From positions 2,604,001-2,668,000 of the forward strand of contig CM065653.1 in NCBI GenBank assembly GCA_033220425.1: a stretch of DNA of 64,000 bases. The letters are read 5' to 3'. The stretch is from Lepraria neglecta. Lineage: Eukaryota > Ascomycota > Lecanoromycetes > Lecanorales > Stereocaulaceae. Each line of letters begins with the position of its first letter. The first letter of the stretch is position 1. This document shows positions 22,495 through 33,184 of this stretch, in pieces. The notes below the pieces were generated by a model. The model worked only from the letters and a program-made list of their open reading frames with translations, was not told where the DNA came from and did no database searches. A program made the position numbers and the translations under genes.

Positions 22495-22677
22495 TGTCAC
22501 GGCTTGGCCTTTGCTTACTGTTGGTTATCGAACGTTCGATCATTGCTCATCGCCCATGGCTAGCGGCTTAGCGCGTCTCCAAGACGCGCAGGCTTCATGT
22601 ATCTATCTTCTCTCCTTAGATATGTTCTTCTAGTTATACTTCACCCCTATCGACTCGCTCTAGGCAGGCCCCTGACA
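22495..22677 (+). repeat. LTR of the third chromovirus
   Basis: TGTCACGGCTTGG...CCCCTGACA, 183 bp, directly after the purine tract. The TGTCACG start and TGACA end are usual for this LTR type. Confidence 0.75.
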
Positions 22678-22880
22678 CTAAGGGCTTGCGTGCAGTCGAG
22701 CGACTTTCTACCTAATTTTGTGAGATTTGTACGGCTCCTTTCTAGTACCCTCGTACTTAAACCGTCTAAAATTATTAGTAACTTCTGGTTTTAATGGTTT
22801 AAACCGTCTGACTTTCAGACTAGACTGCTAACTGCTTAAAATCTAGTAGTTGGTCCAGTTTGCCTTCCAAACTGGACGGG
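22678..22880. repeat. Short hairpin-rich segment at the transposon/gene boundary
   Basis: There are two perfect inverted repeats: GTCTGA/TCAGAC at 22,806-22,820 and GTCCAGTTTG/CAAACTGGAC (10-bp stem, 5-nt loop) at 22,853-22,877. A direct repeat TAAACCGTCT also occurs twice. It could be the end of a small DNA transposon or MITE; no second end was found. Confidence 0.4.
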
Positions 22881-23299
22881 TTGGACCGTTAACAGCGTTG
22901 CCCCTCAACATCGTTCTTACCGGTCTCGACTGCACCACCTGGCCCTCCAACAACTGCACAATGGACAGTGCCCACTTTCAAGTCCTCAACAACATCAGCT
23001 ACAGCCAAAACAATCCCTTCAATCCTTTCGGCTTGATGCTCTGCAACAGAGCCTTGACGAGCGACGAGCAACTCGATATCAATGTAGTGGCACCAGGGCC
23101 TCATCCAAAAACAGGCGTGATTAACGGGCAGTATCCTGATAAAGCTAATAATCAGGACAGGGGTTGTGAGCAATTCGTATTGTCTGTGACGGCTAATTTG
23201 ATTCAGTGTCAGGCGGTAACCGGGACTTATTATCATTTGTTGACGCCGGGTGGACCGCCGAAGTTTGGGCTTCATAAATCTATACCTAGTTTACAATGA
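22850..23299 (+). CDS. Hypothetical ORF, possible 5'-truncated host gene
   Basis: An open frame of 149 codons has normal codon use and five cysteines (CTTW, NNCTM, MLCNR, GCEQF, IQCQ). It has no clear signal peptide. Its first codons overlap the hairpin segment, so the true start was probably lost or lies elsewhere and only codons after about 22,890 look like host coding DNA. I do not recognise the family. The pattern of scattered Cys, Asn and Gly suggests a secreted protein. It could be a remnant left by transposon insertion. Confidence 0.35.
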   Translation: MVQFAFQTGRVGPLTALPLNIVLTGLDCTTWPSNNCTMDSAHFQVLNNISYSQNNPFNPFGLMLCNRALTSDEQLDINVVAPGPHPKTGVINGQYPDKANNQDRGCEQFVLSVTANLIQCQAVTGTYYHLLTPGGPPKFGLHKSIPSLQ

Positions 23300-23916
23300 G
23301 TTAAGCTGTATTAGAATCTTATAGAGCTAATCGATTAAGATAATAAAGCTTAAGATCGTAGTGTTCTCTCGACTTCTACGATTCGATGATGTGTATTCTA
23401 AATGAACATCGCAAAAGCGACGACAAAGTACTCGAAAAAGGGTATCGCTACAAGCTTGGACCCTGCACCGGTGGATAGCACAACGGTTGCACTTTCGATC
23501 CTGCGATAGATGTTGCAGTACCTGAAGCGACACCAGCAGCTGGAGCAGCAGCGGGAGAAACACCTGGCGCAACGCCAGGAGCACCAAGGGATGCAACAGC
23601 AGCAGACGAAATCGCCGCAGTCGTAACTGCCGCAACGAATACCAGGGATCAAGCCAATTGCGGAGTTCGAAATGACAAAGGCGATTTACGGTACTGCGAT
23701 AGCAGTATTAAAAATGGATTTTATGATATAGGTATTTTATCTAGATTCTAGCTAGACACTAGCTCATTCGCTCGCCAACTTTCGTGTAATCAACATGACT
23801 TTAAGGTACCTACATTATCAACATGGAACGCAGTAGACTTCATTGATGGTGTATTTACTTAGGGGAAACATTCATTTTGCTCAAAAGCTAAAAGCGACAA
23901 TTACCTCCAACGATCA
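23300..23916. other. Intergenic, with a low-complexity Ala/Gln-coding stretch
   Basis: Positions 23,515-23,640 contain a skewed stretch that reads as Ala/Pro/Gly-rich or Gln-rich peptide in different frames, possibly the end of a decayed secreted or GPI-type protein. No gene can be supported. Confidence 0.35.
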
Positions 23917-25873
23917 TTAATGAGCAAAGCGAAAATCAAGCCTACAAGCGCCAGGTCCATTAGTCAGAAAGGGTCAATTAGTTCAAATGTGAAAGTCTTA
24001 ACACATACCGCTTATTGCCTCGATCGTTCGTTGTCTCAAGGTACGTTTGCTTCTCTGATGAAGACATAGCATCCCATTTCTTTCGACGCGTACTATGGAA
24101 TGGTCAGATCTGCCAAAGATGAAAGGAGAGAAAGTCACTCGCCTGTTCTTTGCCATGTAGAAGAACTTCGCGCCAAGGAAGAGTGCCATGTTGTAGCAGC
24201 ATATCCCGATGAGGACTTTGTTACCGGTGCGGTACAGAGGCTTATCCTTGTCCCGATAGATCTAGAAAGAGATGAGCGGCAATGGACACTCCGGCCGGCA
24301 GATCGGGTCTTATCCGAGTTCTTGGGAAGTGAGGAAAGAAAACATACATTTGAACCAATCACGCTGCTGGCCTGCACAGTCATGTTATATAACGCGGAGG
24401 CTACAGTTCGCGTCCTCACTGACCCAGCATTCCTGCTCGTAATAGCAACAATGATAGCGTGGACATAGGGCCCCCCAACCAAAAGTGTGCTCAATGCCCA
24501 TTTAGTCCAAGCTCCGATACCAGGAGAAATTGTCTCAAGCGCGATCAACAAAGGAAGCGCCCATATCTGACTAACGAGTCCAGTTAAGAAACGCTGGTCC
24601 GTCTTTTCCGAAACCCAAGTCCACCACAGTAACTGCACAATGAAGAGAACATACGCCGGGATCGTCAGCAGATTCGTCTCGAAGGTGCCGAAGCCGGCGG
24701 CCTTGAGTTGCAGAGTCAGGTACTGCGTCATTGGGTAGTTCGGTATAAGCCATGAGAGACCTAGCAGGTAAATAGGCCACATATCGTAGTCCGTGAGACT
24801 GTACCAAAGCTGGCGCGGCGAGAGAGCTTGTCGATTGTGCATGTCGCCTTTGCTGGGATCATCTCTGATAATTCGATTAACCATGATGAGCTCCTCGCGT
24901 TCGTTGAACCAGCCGTCCTTGCCGCGGAACCAACTTTTCGTTTGTGTAGGCGATGGTGGCAGGTAAACAAATGAAATGAAGCCAATGCAGCCGGTCAGGA
25001 GCCCTTCCAATGCGAACAGCCATCGCCAGCCTGCGAGACCGTTACGTCCCCTTAGATGTAGGATACCAAATGCAAGGAAGGCCGATATTATGCTTGTGCT
25101 TTGGTACGCAACCCAGAAGAAGCTGAGGCGTATTGGAAGCTCAATGCTCGTGTAAAAGTAGCTGAGGTATAGGATGTTGTCTGGGATGAAACCACCCTCT
25201 AGGATGCCGAGGAGTGCTCGGCAGGCGAAGAATGAAGGTCTTCCGCTGATAAAAGCCTGCAGGCTTGCGACAAGGCTCCACGAGACCATCTGAATTGGAA
25301 TCCAACGGTCTGGACCAAGTTTCTTCGAGATCAACTGTGATGGAAGTTCGGCAAAGAGGAAGCAGATGTAAAAAATTGTCTGTCCGGTATTATAGTCATT
25401 GGTATCCATCTTCAAGTCATTAAGCATGTTGTCGGATAAGGCTTGCGTGATGTTCCCACGGTCGAGTTGAAGGGCAAAAAACATAAGGCACACCCAGGAA
25501 CATATGCGCGCGTCCAGCTATGCAAGTTAACGATGCGCCTCTTGTCTCAACAGAATAAACTTACTTTGCGGACCAATTTCTTCTCCTCCCTTGGAGCCCA
25601 TTCAAAGCTTGGGTCGTACCGATGCTTTCCCTCGTATTGTTCAATTGGCGTGTAGAAGGATGGATCGCCAAAAGTTTCGAAGGTACCGGTGTTTTTTGGA
25701 CTATTGCCGTGGCCATTTTTTGACTCTTGGTAAGGCGTGTCTGCGTGGGCGTCGTCATCACTGGTCTTGTCAATACTGCTGACAGATGGCGCGACTTCTT
25801 TTCGAGAAAAGAGAGGGCCGACTGCAATCTCGCCGGACGCTTTGATGTCTGCATTTGTGATGCTGGCCGCCAT
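23917..25873 (-). CDS. MFS permease, allantoate/Dal5-type anion:cation symporter family
   Basis: Exons on the minus strand are 25,873-25,565, 25,517-24,348, 24,261-24,143, 24,092-24,009 and 23,941-23,917. The total is 1,707 nt, 568 aa. The cytosolic N-terminus of about 100 residues ends EEKKLVRK-LDARI, followed by LDRGNITQAL in the first membrane helix, the family signature position. Loop motifs such as FISGRPSFFACRALLGILEGG, RLSFFWVAYQ and WRWLF and a C-terminus ending GNKRLDFRFAH are all typical of Dal5-type permeases for organic anions (allantoate, nicotinate, sulfonates and others). Introns are 47, 86, 50 and 67 bp. The third appears to use a GC donor (GCGAGT). Divergent from a TauD-type dioxygenase 575 bp away, which suggests a sulfonate such as taurine as substrate (inference). 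Confidence 0.88.
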
Positions 25874-26448
25874 TGTCAGAATGTGAGCGCTGTTCTAAAA
25901 CCAGTTGTCGTGGGGTGTACGAACTCCTGGTAGGAAAGGTCAATTCGTTCCAACTTAACGGATTTTCTTTGAGTGCCCACCTTAGGCCGTGGATGATGAA
26001 CTACGAGCGGCGAATTGCACAATCCACGGATCGACTGGTCTCGACCCGTCGAATGGATGATGATAGGTTAGCGAGCCATGCGATGATGAAATGCAATGGG
26101 GAAATTTCCCGATACGTGCGTTATCATGCCCATAATTCCGCTTCGGAATTGGCCAATAAGAGCCCGGGGGAAGAATCACGCAATACCAACGGGGTAACCA
26201 ACCACCAAAAGCAACGTCCAACAGCTCGATCGCTAGTCCGGTCGACTTGAACAGTACTGAGCACGCAATATGGGATCATGCGAATGACGTGTGCCTTTAA
26301 TTGACCTTCTTGTTTGAGACTAAGCGACAAAACATGCTTCTGGTTCTGCTACAAATCTGGTCGTAACCCAAAAATCATTGTGATTTCCTTATAGAGTGAA
26401 GGCTTCCGCAGATACCAGTATTTCATACAGAAGACAATTCAATACAAA
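25874..26448. promoter_or_regulatory. Shared divergent promoter of permease and TauD genes
   Basis: These 575 bp lie between two divergent start codons. The segment contains a perfect 7-bp hairpin AATTCCG-CTT-CGGAATT (26,134-26,150) overlapping the palindrome ATTGGCCAAT (26,148-26,157), which offers a CCAAT box on both strands. I saw no convincing ATGRYRYCAT-type sulfur-regulator site by eye. Confidence 0.5.
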
Positions 26449-27989
26449 ATGGCGCCAGGAATCGTCGAACCCCAGCCAGCACCTAAGTCATCTTTCCCGA
26501 AGGGCCTTGCAGGACCAAAGGAAGCCTTCATAGGTGGACCACAAGCTTATAACAAGACGGCAGAGGAGAATGGGACAGAAAGCCAACCTGCTGCATCGCA
26601 CCCAAATTACCTGCCTGTGTGGGATGCGGAGACCAAGTACGAATTATTACCTTTGGGACAGAACAAGCTCCTGACCAACAATTAGATACCCTCCTCTAGA
26701 GCCATTCACTCATTACGAGCACGGCAAGGATGCCGATTCCACGTTTCCCGATCTCCTCGGCGATGGAATTTCTATCAATGATATAACGCCTCTAACTGGG
26801 GCGGAAGTTCGTGGGCTTCAATTGAGCACTTTGACAGACAAAGCCAAAGATCAGCTAGCTCTGTTTGTAGCCCAGAAAAAGGTCGTGGGTAGGTCCCATA
26901 TATTCCCATACGCTGTAGCCAGGAAAATTGATACTGACATCTATAGTACTTCACGACCAAGACTTTGCTGACCTCCCGATCCCGGAAGCACTTGATATCG
27001 GCGCGTATTTCGGTCGTTTGCACATTCACCCAACGAGTGGAGCTCCCCAAGGCCACCCAGAAGTCCATCTGGTGCACCGCGGCGCGGGCGATAACACAGC
27101 CCAGCAGCTCCTGGAGAACCGAACTAACACAGTGACATGGCATTCCGATGTTACCTACGAAAACCAGCCACCCGGAACGTCGATCCTCTACATCCTTGAT
27201 ACCCCAGCAGCTGGCGGCGACACCCTCTTCTCCAACCAGGCCGAGGCGTATAATCGTCTTTCTCCCGAGTTCCAGAAAAGGCTGCACGGACTCACTGCGC
27301 TGCACTCGGGTGAGCGCACAAATAGGATTGTCGCCAAGTGTGTTGTCGAGCTGATATCGAGGTAGGGCATGAGCAAGCACAGAACAGCAAGCTTCGCGGC
27401 AGCATTGTGCGCCGAGAGCCTGTGACTTCAATACATCCAGTAATTAGGACACATCCGGTATGTTGCCATCATCAGTTTTCAGTAGTATTAGAATCAAGCT
27501 GAAGAGATGGGATTTACAGGCAACCGGTGAAAAAGCTTTATACGTCAACCCACAGTGTAGGTCATGCCCTCGATGTTATTGAGTGAGTAAGCTAAGAATC
27601 AATGAGCTAGTCACCCGCCATATCGTGGGCTTTAAGCAGGAAGAAAGCGAATACCTTTTGAAATTTCTTTTTGACCACATCGCGTTGGGCCAAGATTTCC
27701 AAGTCAGGGTCAAATGGGCACCCAAAACAGTCGTGGTGTGGGATGTAAGATGACCCTCCTCTATGGCGTGGCATTATCGATGAATGTCTGAATGACATTC
27801 CCACTTTAGAATCGTGTTACTGCGCATTCTGCAACGCTTGACTGGGCCAACGGTCAGAGACGACACCTAGCTCGCATCACACCTCAAGCAGAGCGCCCTT
27901 TGGAGACGTCGTTTCAAGAATTGGGGAAGAATGGCAGTGCAAACGGGGTGGCTGGGGGAAAGTTTGTAAAGCACAGCGTGGTAGGGTAA
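26449..27989 (+). CDS. TauD/TfdA-family Fe(II)/2-oxoglutarate dioxygenase (taurine/sulfonate type)
   Basis: Seven exons: 26,449-26,636, 26,686-26,888, 26,947-27,309, 27,366-27,457, 27,520-27,556, 27,611-27,744 and 27,810-27,989. The total is 1,197 nt, 398 aa, with all six introns 49-65 bp and GT-AG. The iron ligands are visible: H-x-D in WHSDVTYE (about His196, Asp198) and the distal His in NRVTAHS (about His345). 2-oxoglutarate-binding arginines lie in GQRRHLARITP. Length and the KYPPLEPFTH and GRLHIHPTSG motifs fit fungal alpha-ketoglutarate-dependent taurine/sulfonate dioxygenases, which release sulfite for sulfur supply. The divergent permease supports an uptake-plus-cleavage module. The exact substrate is not shown by sequence. 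Confidence 0.9.
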
Positions 27990-30087
27990 ATAAGGGTGGC
28001 CATCAGAGGAAGATACAGTAACATACTATGATGGCTCGTCTGTAATCTGAATACGCGTTGGCTTGCATTGGGTTCCTCCTGATAACTGTAAGGGGATCTG
28101 GACGTGAAAGAGTACCTTAAGGCGGACCCAAAAATAATGAAATGTGCACGCCACCAGGCGCCAAGACTTGCTTTAATAATCTCCCCCCACCCATTACGCA
28201 ACCTTGCAACAAAGGTCGACCACAACAATTTGAGATGGCTAATAGCTATGCTGTTAATTACTCTGCTTACCTGTCTCTTTATCCTACACATCAATTGAAG
28301 CCGCGCGATGCTTACAGTGACGACGTACTCGTACCTCTCATGGGAATGATCGGGGGCAGATCAGCGAGGATCTGAAGTCTCCGTCAACCCATGCCACCCA
28401 AATGTTCGTCAGGGTGTGCCTACTGCACTTAACTCAATCTTCAGATGGTCGATGATCACAATTCTCCACTTTGCAGATCATAGCTCCGCCAAATCTACGT
28501 TTTTCACAAACTTGTCGTCGTTCAAAGGTCAACTTTGCCCATGCCTCAATCGCCTCTTCGGTCCCTACCTCTATCCCTTATTCCATCGAGCGGAAAATCA
28601 TACCCACCCTTTCATGCCTGTCCGCACGTCGATATGAAGTGGGGAAAGACAATGGGACGAGTCTACATCTAGAAGGAGCTATAATAAGAGCAGGAGACGG
28701 TATAACACTAGTACAGCACTAACGTAGCATACGGTCACGCTACTCGCTCGAATATCTTGCCACGGACCCGGTTCCTTGGACAGCCTTAATGCGCAGATGT
28801 TCGGAGGGGTCCACCCTACTGATCATCGGCTAATCAAATTGCAAATTGTCGGTGACGGTTGCGAGAAGCACGCAAGATACTAGCGCATGACAACCAGTTT
28901 TCAACTCCCTCTTTCTGCTCCCACTCTATGCATGCTCCCATCAAGAGCGGACAACTTATCGTCATTATAGTAAACGCCCCTGCCGATATTCCGCTTCTTC
29001 GTGCCATGGCTCGCTTCGCCCACGACCAACAATTCTTATTGGTCTCTGACGCAACGCAAACGGCCGTCAGTGTCGAGAATAAAGGGACGAGTTCTTGCTC
29101 TATCGTTGGCTCAAAGGCTGTGATCCTCCCACGGCCTGTGTCCCGTTGCGGAGATTGCAGACCTGCTACGACCCTCCTTTTGAGGTATCACCTGTTTTGG
29201 CCAATGCGATGCTTGATGTTGATCACCCAAAACCACTACGGTATATCCATGGATCAAATTGGGAATGATGGAGAGCACGTGTTTCCCCCTTCTTTTTTGT
29301 GAGAAGTATTGGCGAAACGAATAGAGGAGCAACAAGGGTAAGCAAGCCTGAACGTTTTCCGGAAAGTTTGGCCAAATTGTTCTTCTCAAGCGTGGGGGCT
29401 CAACGCCCAGGACATGGACCTTGCTTCCGAGCCGTCTGCTGTAGCTCTAGTATTTGTTTGTCATGCCTTTCCTTTGATGGCGCTTTTTTTTACGGCATGT
29501 ACAAACTGTGAATCGGCGATCCTTTACAAAGTGTGGCATATGTTCGTGCAACCTTCCCACTTTGACGCAAGTGAAAGGCGTCATCTCCTAAGTGCCATTC
29601 CCAATCTCGTTAACAGTCGTATTCCAGTCCGCGACCAGCTAGCTAGCAATATGCAGCAGAAAGTAACGAGAGGAGCACCTCGAAACACTCAACACTCAGT
29701 GACCACTAATTGTGCATCCACACCCCACGGGCAGCTTTCTGTCCAACTATCGAAGTGTCCTTCGTCCATCTGAAAACGCTGCTGATATGCCCTGTAACCT
29801 AGGCTACCTTCCACTTCAACTGTCCTGCCGCCCCGGATCTCACTAAGCCTGGGTAAAGTCCCGGCTCATCTGCAAGCATCTTTAGCGCGGGGATTCATCA
29901 CCACTTTACTGTTTACTACTGCATGCTACTAATCATCCGAATGTGTCAATGGCGCATAAACCGAGATTGTGATCATTGCTCCGAACTCTGAACGCAGCTA
30001 CTTTTCTACAGGGAGTCTCGCAATGTAACACAAAGTTGTTCGAGCTGCAAGAGATCTATCGAGTTGTTGAGGCTTGTATACATGACG
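27990..30087. other. Gene-free interval of about 2.1 kb
   Basis: Neither strand has a recognisable protein or repeat of the families seen elsewhere here. Open frames up to 147 codons (for example 28,859-29,302) have no family features. Base composition is balanced and not RIP-like. Confidence 0.5.
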
Positions 30088-30810
30088 CTATGTTCTTTCT
30101 ATCCCGTTCCCTGCACTGGCTTTGTCTACCGAGGAGCGAGATGTGAGAGCCGCATCCTTCACAGGTGTCGTGTTATTTACTCCAAAAATTCCAAGTAAAC
30201 GTGTACTATTCACAGACGATTCAACCTCGGACCCTTTCGCCTGCACTAACCAGCCCCCTAATTTGCGCCCAATTAGGCATTCTCCTCCATAACCAGGATT
30301 CCCATCTGATGAACAGTCTACAATAATATTCGTTGCCAAAGTTCTCGCCTGCTCGAATGAGAATTCTTCGACGATTCCTGGGAATCTAGCCTCGATTACT
30401 AACTCGCATGTGGAGTCCTCGGCACCTATTAAGTATGGGGGCGTGATGCCTCCAGGTAATGAGGGTAACCTCCCTTCCTTGAATTCTTGCGAATTGCGGT
30501 AATTTGGAAATTGGCGGAGGATAGTAAGAGTTTTTCTGCAGGCCTCGATGGTGATCGGATGAGTTCCATGGCTCGCGTCATAGCACAGGTAATTCTTTGA
30601 AGGTGCCGTGAGTGAAAGGGAGGTGGAGGGTCTGGACGGAGAGGGAGTGGAGAGGCTCAACAGCATTGTGGCTTTTGGAGCTATGCGAGACAGAGGGGTT
30701 GGAGATAGCTGATTTGAAGCGATGGGAAGCTGAGGATAAGGGGATGCTGAGACTCGATTGGTCCAGAGTATTGCAAGTACGATCAGTATCGAATTACGAC
30801 GAGTTGACAT
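30088..30810 (-). CDS. Secreted protein of unknown function, Cys-containing
   Basis: Starting at the Met at 30,810 gives 240 aa with a clear signal peptide (STRRN-SILIVLAILWTNRVSA-SP) and a predicted cut after SA. An upstream in-frame Met at 30,966 would bury this signal, so the inner start is preferred. The mature part has a Ser/Pro/Thr-rich linker and then a domain of about 110 residues with spaced cysteines (YLCYD, IEACRKT, STCELVI, IVDCSSD, GECLIGRK). This layout is common in small secreted ascomycete proteins of unknown role. Export is an inference from the signal peptide. Confidence 0.7.
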   Translation of the reverse strand: MSTRRNSILIVLAILWTNRVSASPYPQLPIASNQLSPTPLSRIAPKATMLLSLSTPSPSRPSTSLSLTAPSKNYLCYDASHGTHPITIEACRKTLTILRQFPNYRNSQEFKEGRLPSLPGGITPPYLIGAEDSTCELVIEARFPGIVEEFSFEQARTLATNIIVDCSSDGNPGYGGECLIGRKLGGWLVQAKGSEVESSVNSTRLLGIFGVNNTTPVKDAALTSRSSVDKASAGNGIERT

Positions 30811-31434
30811 TGGGTTTCCCCATGGTCTGTTTTCCGAATGCGGTGCATGAAGAGACATCGACTTGCAATGTCTGACCCGCATGGCCAAATTGATACACGC
30901 GGGTGAGCATGATAGAAGAAGCGGTAGAATAGTATCTAGAAGGGGTATGAATATTCTCCGGGTCAAACCCGAGGATAATCATCTTTCTTTAGTACGGAAG
31001 AAAACAACTCAAGTCTCAGAAGATGTCGCAGAATCAGCACGCCGAGAACACGTAACCGCGAAACTGATGTCAGACAAGCTTTCTTCCTCTTAAGCGCCTA
31101 CTCAGGCCGACTCGGTCTTTGCCGCAAGGATAAGAGAAGATTTCCACCCTTCACAGGCACATCACTAGTGCTACGTGTGAAATCTATAATGGTGGCTCCC
31201 TTGACGTTGACCTGCATCGCTGCAAATCGTTATGCCTTCATTCATTGATGGTAATAGTAAGTAGAACTTATTAAGTAGGCCGGAGTACTGTTGTATGACG
31301 AGCGTGATAAGTTGCCGTTCCAGCTTCGCATGTCGCTCTTGCGCTTCAAAGCGCCGAACGTGACTGGGGCGCCATGTTGAGGGCAACGTTACCAACTAAG
31401 CTGACTGAACGGACGGTTCCTAACTGTTGGAAAG
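30811..31434. other. Intergenic, nothing recognised
   Basis: Upstream region of the secreted-protein gene, up to the LTR-B insertion at 31,435. No motif or gene is supported. Confidence 0.5.
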
Positions 31435-33184
31435 ATTTCAAAAACGCAGGCCACCTTAGGGTATACTGATAAAGTAGAGCTAGAAAGGTAATAGGTGGAT
31501 AAGGACACTAAGAACCGATACATCAGAGCGAAGCAAATAGTAGGATATCCAATATCGATCAATTGAAATACCCTGAATGTTGGAAAGATTTCAAAAACGC
31601 AGGCCACCTTATAGTATACTGACTGAGTAGAGCTAGAAAGGTAACAGGTGGATAAGGACACTAAGAACCGATACATCAGAGCGAAGCAAATAGTAGGATA
31701 TCCAATATCGATTCATTGAAATACCCTGAAGATTAATATTTAACTTAGTGAGCTCTCCTAGGTGTAGAGCCTTCTACATATGCCCCAGAGCCAAGCCTTT
31801 ACATAGAATAAGCTTTCCGCATGAAAAGCATGAAACAAGCGTATCGCATAAAACATGATACAAGGCGTATCGCATGAGGCATGAGACAAGCGTACCGCAC
31901 GGTCTACATGATTGCCCATTCTACTCATGGCGATACGGCACCGGATTGCCTATTCGCACATAGCGATATGGCACCGGATTGCTCATTCGCAGATGGCGAT
32001 ATGGCGATGGATTGCCTATTCGACAGATGGTGAGATGGCACCGGATGGCTCATTCGCAGATGGCGATATGGCATACACTGCCTATGATGCACATGGCGAT
32101 ATGGCGGTGGATTGTCTGTTCGACACATGGCGGCATGGCACCGGATTGCCTATTCGCAGATGGCGATATGGCGATGGATTGCCTATTCGCACATGGCGAT
32201 ATGGCGCTGGATTGCCTATTCGCACATGGCGATATGGCGGCGGATTGCCTATTCGCACATGGCGATATGGCGGCGGATTGCTCATTCGCACATGGCGATA
32301 TGGCATACACTGCCTATGACGCACATGGCGATATGGCGGTCAGGTTGCCTATTCGACACATGGCGATATGGCGATAGATTGCCTATTCGACACATGGCGA
32401 TATGGCGGTCAGGTTGCCTACTCGCAGATAGCGATATGGCGGTCAGGTTAACTATTCGCACATGGCGATATGGCGACGGATTGCCTATTCGACAGATGGT
32501 GAGATGGCACCGGATGGCTCATTCGCAGACGGCGATATGGCATACACTGCCTATGATGCACATGGCGATATGGCGGCGGATTGCTCATTCGCACATGGCG
32601 ATATGGCATACACTGCCTATGACGCACATGGCGATATGGCGGCGGATTGCCTATCCGCACATGGCGATACGGCGGTAGATTGCCTATTCGACACATGGCG
32701 ATATGGCGGCAGGTTTGCCTATTCGACAGATGGCGATATAGCATCGGATTGCCTATTCGACACATGGCGATATGGCACCGGATTGCCTATTCGCAGATGG
32801 CGATATGGCGGCAGGTTGCCTATTCGCACATGGTGATATGGCACCGGATGGCCTATTCGACAGATGGTGAGATGGCACCGGACGGCTCATTCGGCACATG
32901 GCGATATGGCGGTAGGTTGCCTATTCGCACATAGTGATATGGCACCGGATTACCTATTCGCACATGGCGATGTGGTGATGGATTGCCTATTCGACACATG
33001 GCGATATGGCGCTGGATTGCCTATTCGCACATGGCGATATGGCGATGAGTATCCTGGAACCATCTGAACCATGCAAAGCTTCAAAGATTATTTCTGCATC
33101 CTAGAGCTGTCTTTATAGCCAGCTCTTATATATACCAAAACCGTTGCCATTATATAAAGCTATAGATAAGCTTATAATTCAACA
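31435..33184 (-). mobile_element. Solo LTR-B, 1.75 kb, target duplication CTAAC
   Basis: TGTTGGAAAGATTTC...ATAATTCAACA is flanked by CTAAC at 31,430-31,434 and 33,185-33,189, so it is a clean insertion. No internal coding region is present. The first 143 bp are duplicated in tandem (31,435-31,577 and 31,578 onward). A TATA-type CTTTACATAGAATAAGC is near 31,797, and the minisatellite fills most of the rest. LTR-A and LTR-B share both ends and the TATA region, so they are sister families. Confidence 0.9.
31915..33050. repeat. LTR-B minisatellite, about 33 units
   Basis: About 1.1 kb of 33-36 bp imperfect units (CACATGGCGATATGGC, then CGGATTGCCTATTCG and variants with ACACTGCCTATGATG). Several higher-order duplications of two- or three-unit blocks are visible. 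Confidence 0.93.

Noticed and set aside
24100-24468. 122-codon plus-strand frame over the permease 3' exons
   Set aside because: It is antisense to well-supported permease exons and introns and has no family features.
28859-29302. 147-codon frame in the gene-free interval
   Set aside because: No recognisable domain, no signal peptide, no supporting splice structure, and frames of similar length occur on both strands.
31912-33067. CRISPR-like appearance of regularly spaced short repeats
   Set aside because: Units are contiguous 33-36 bp variants without unique spacers, in a fungal genome, and lie inside an LTR: this is a minisatellite.
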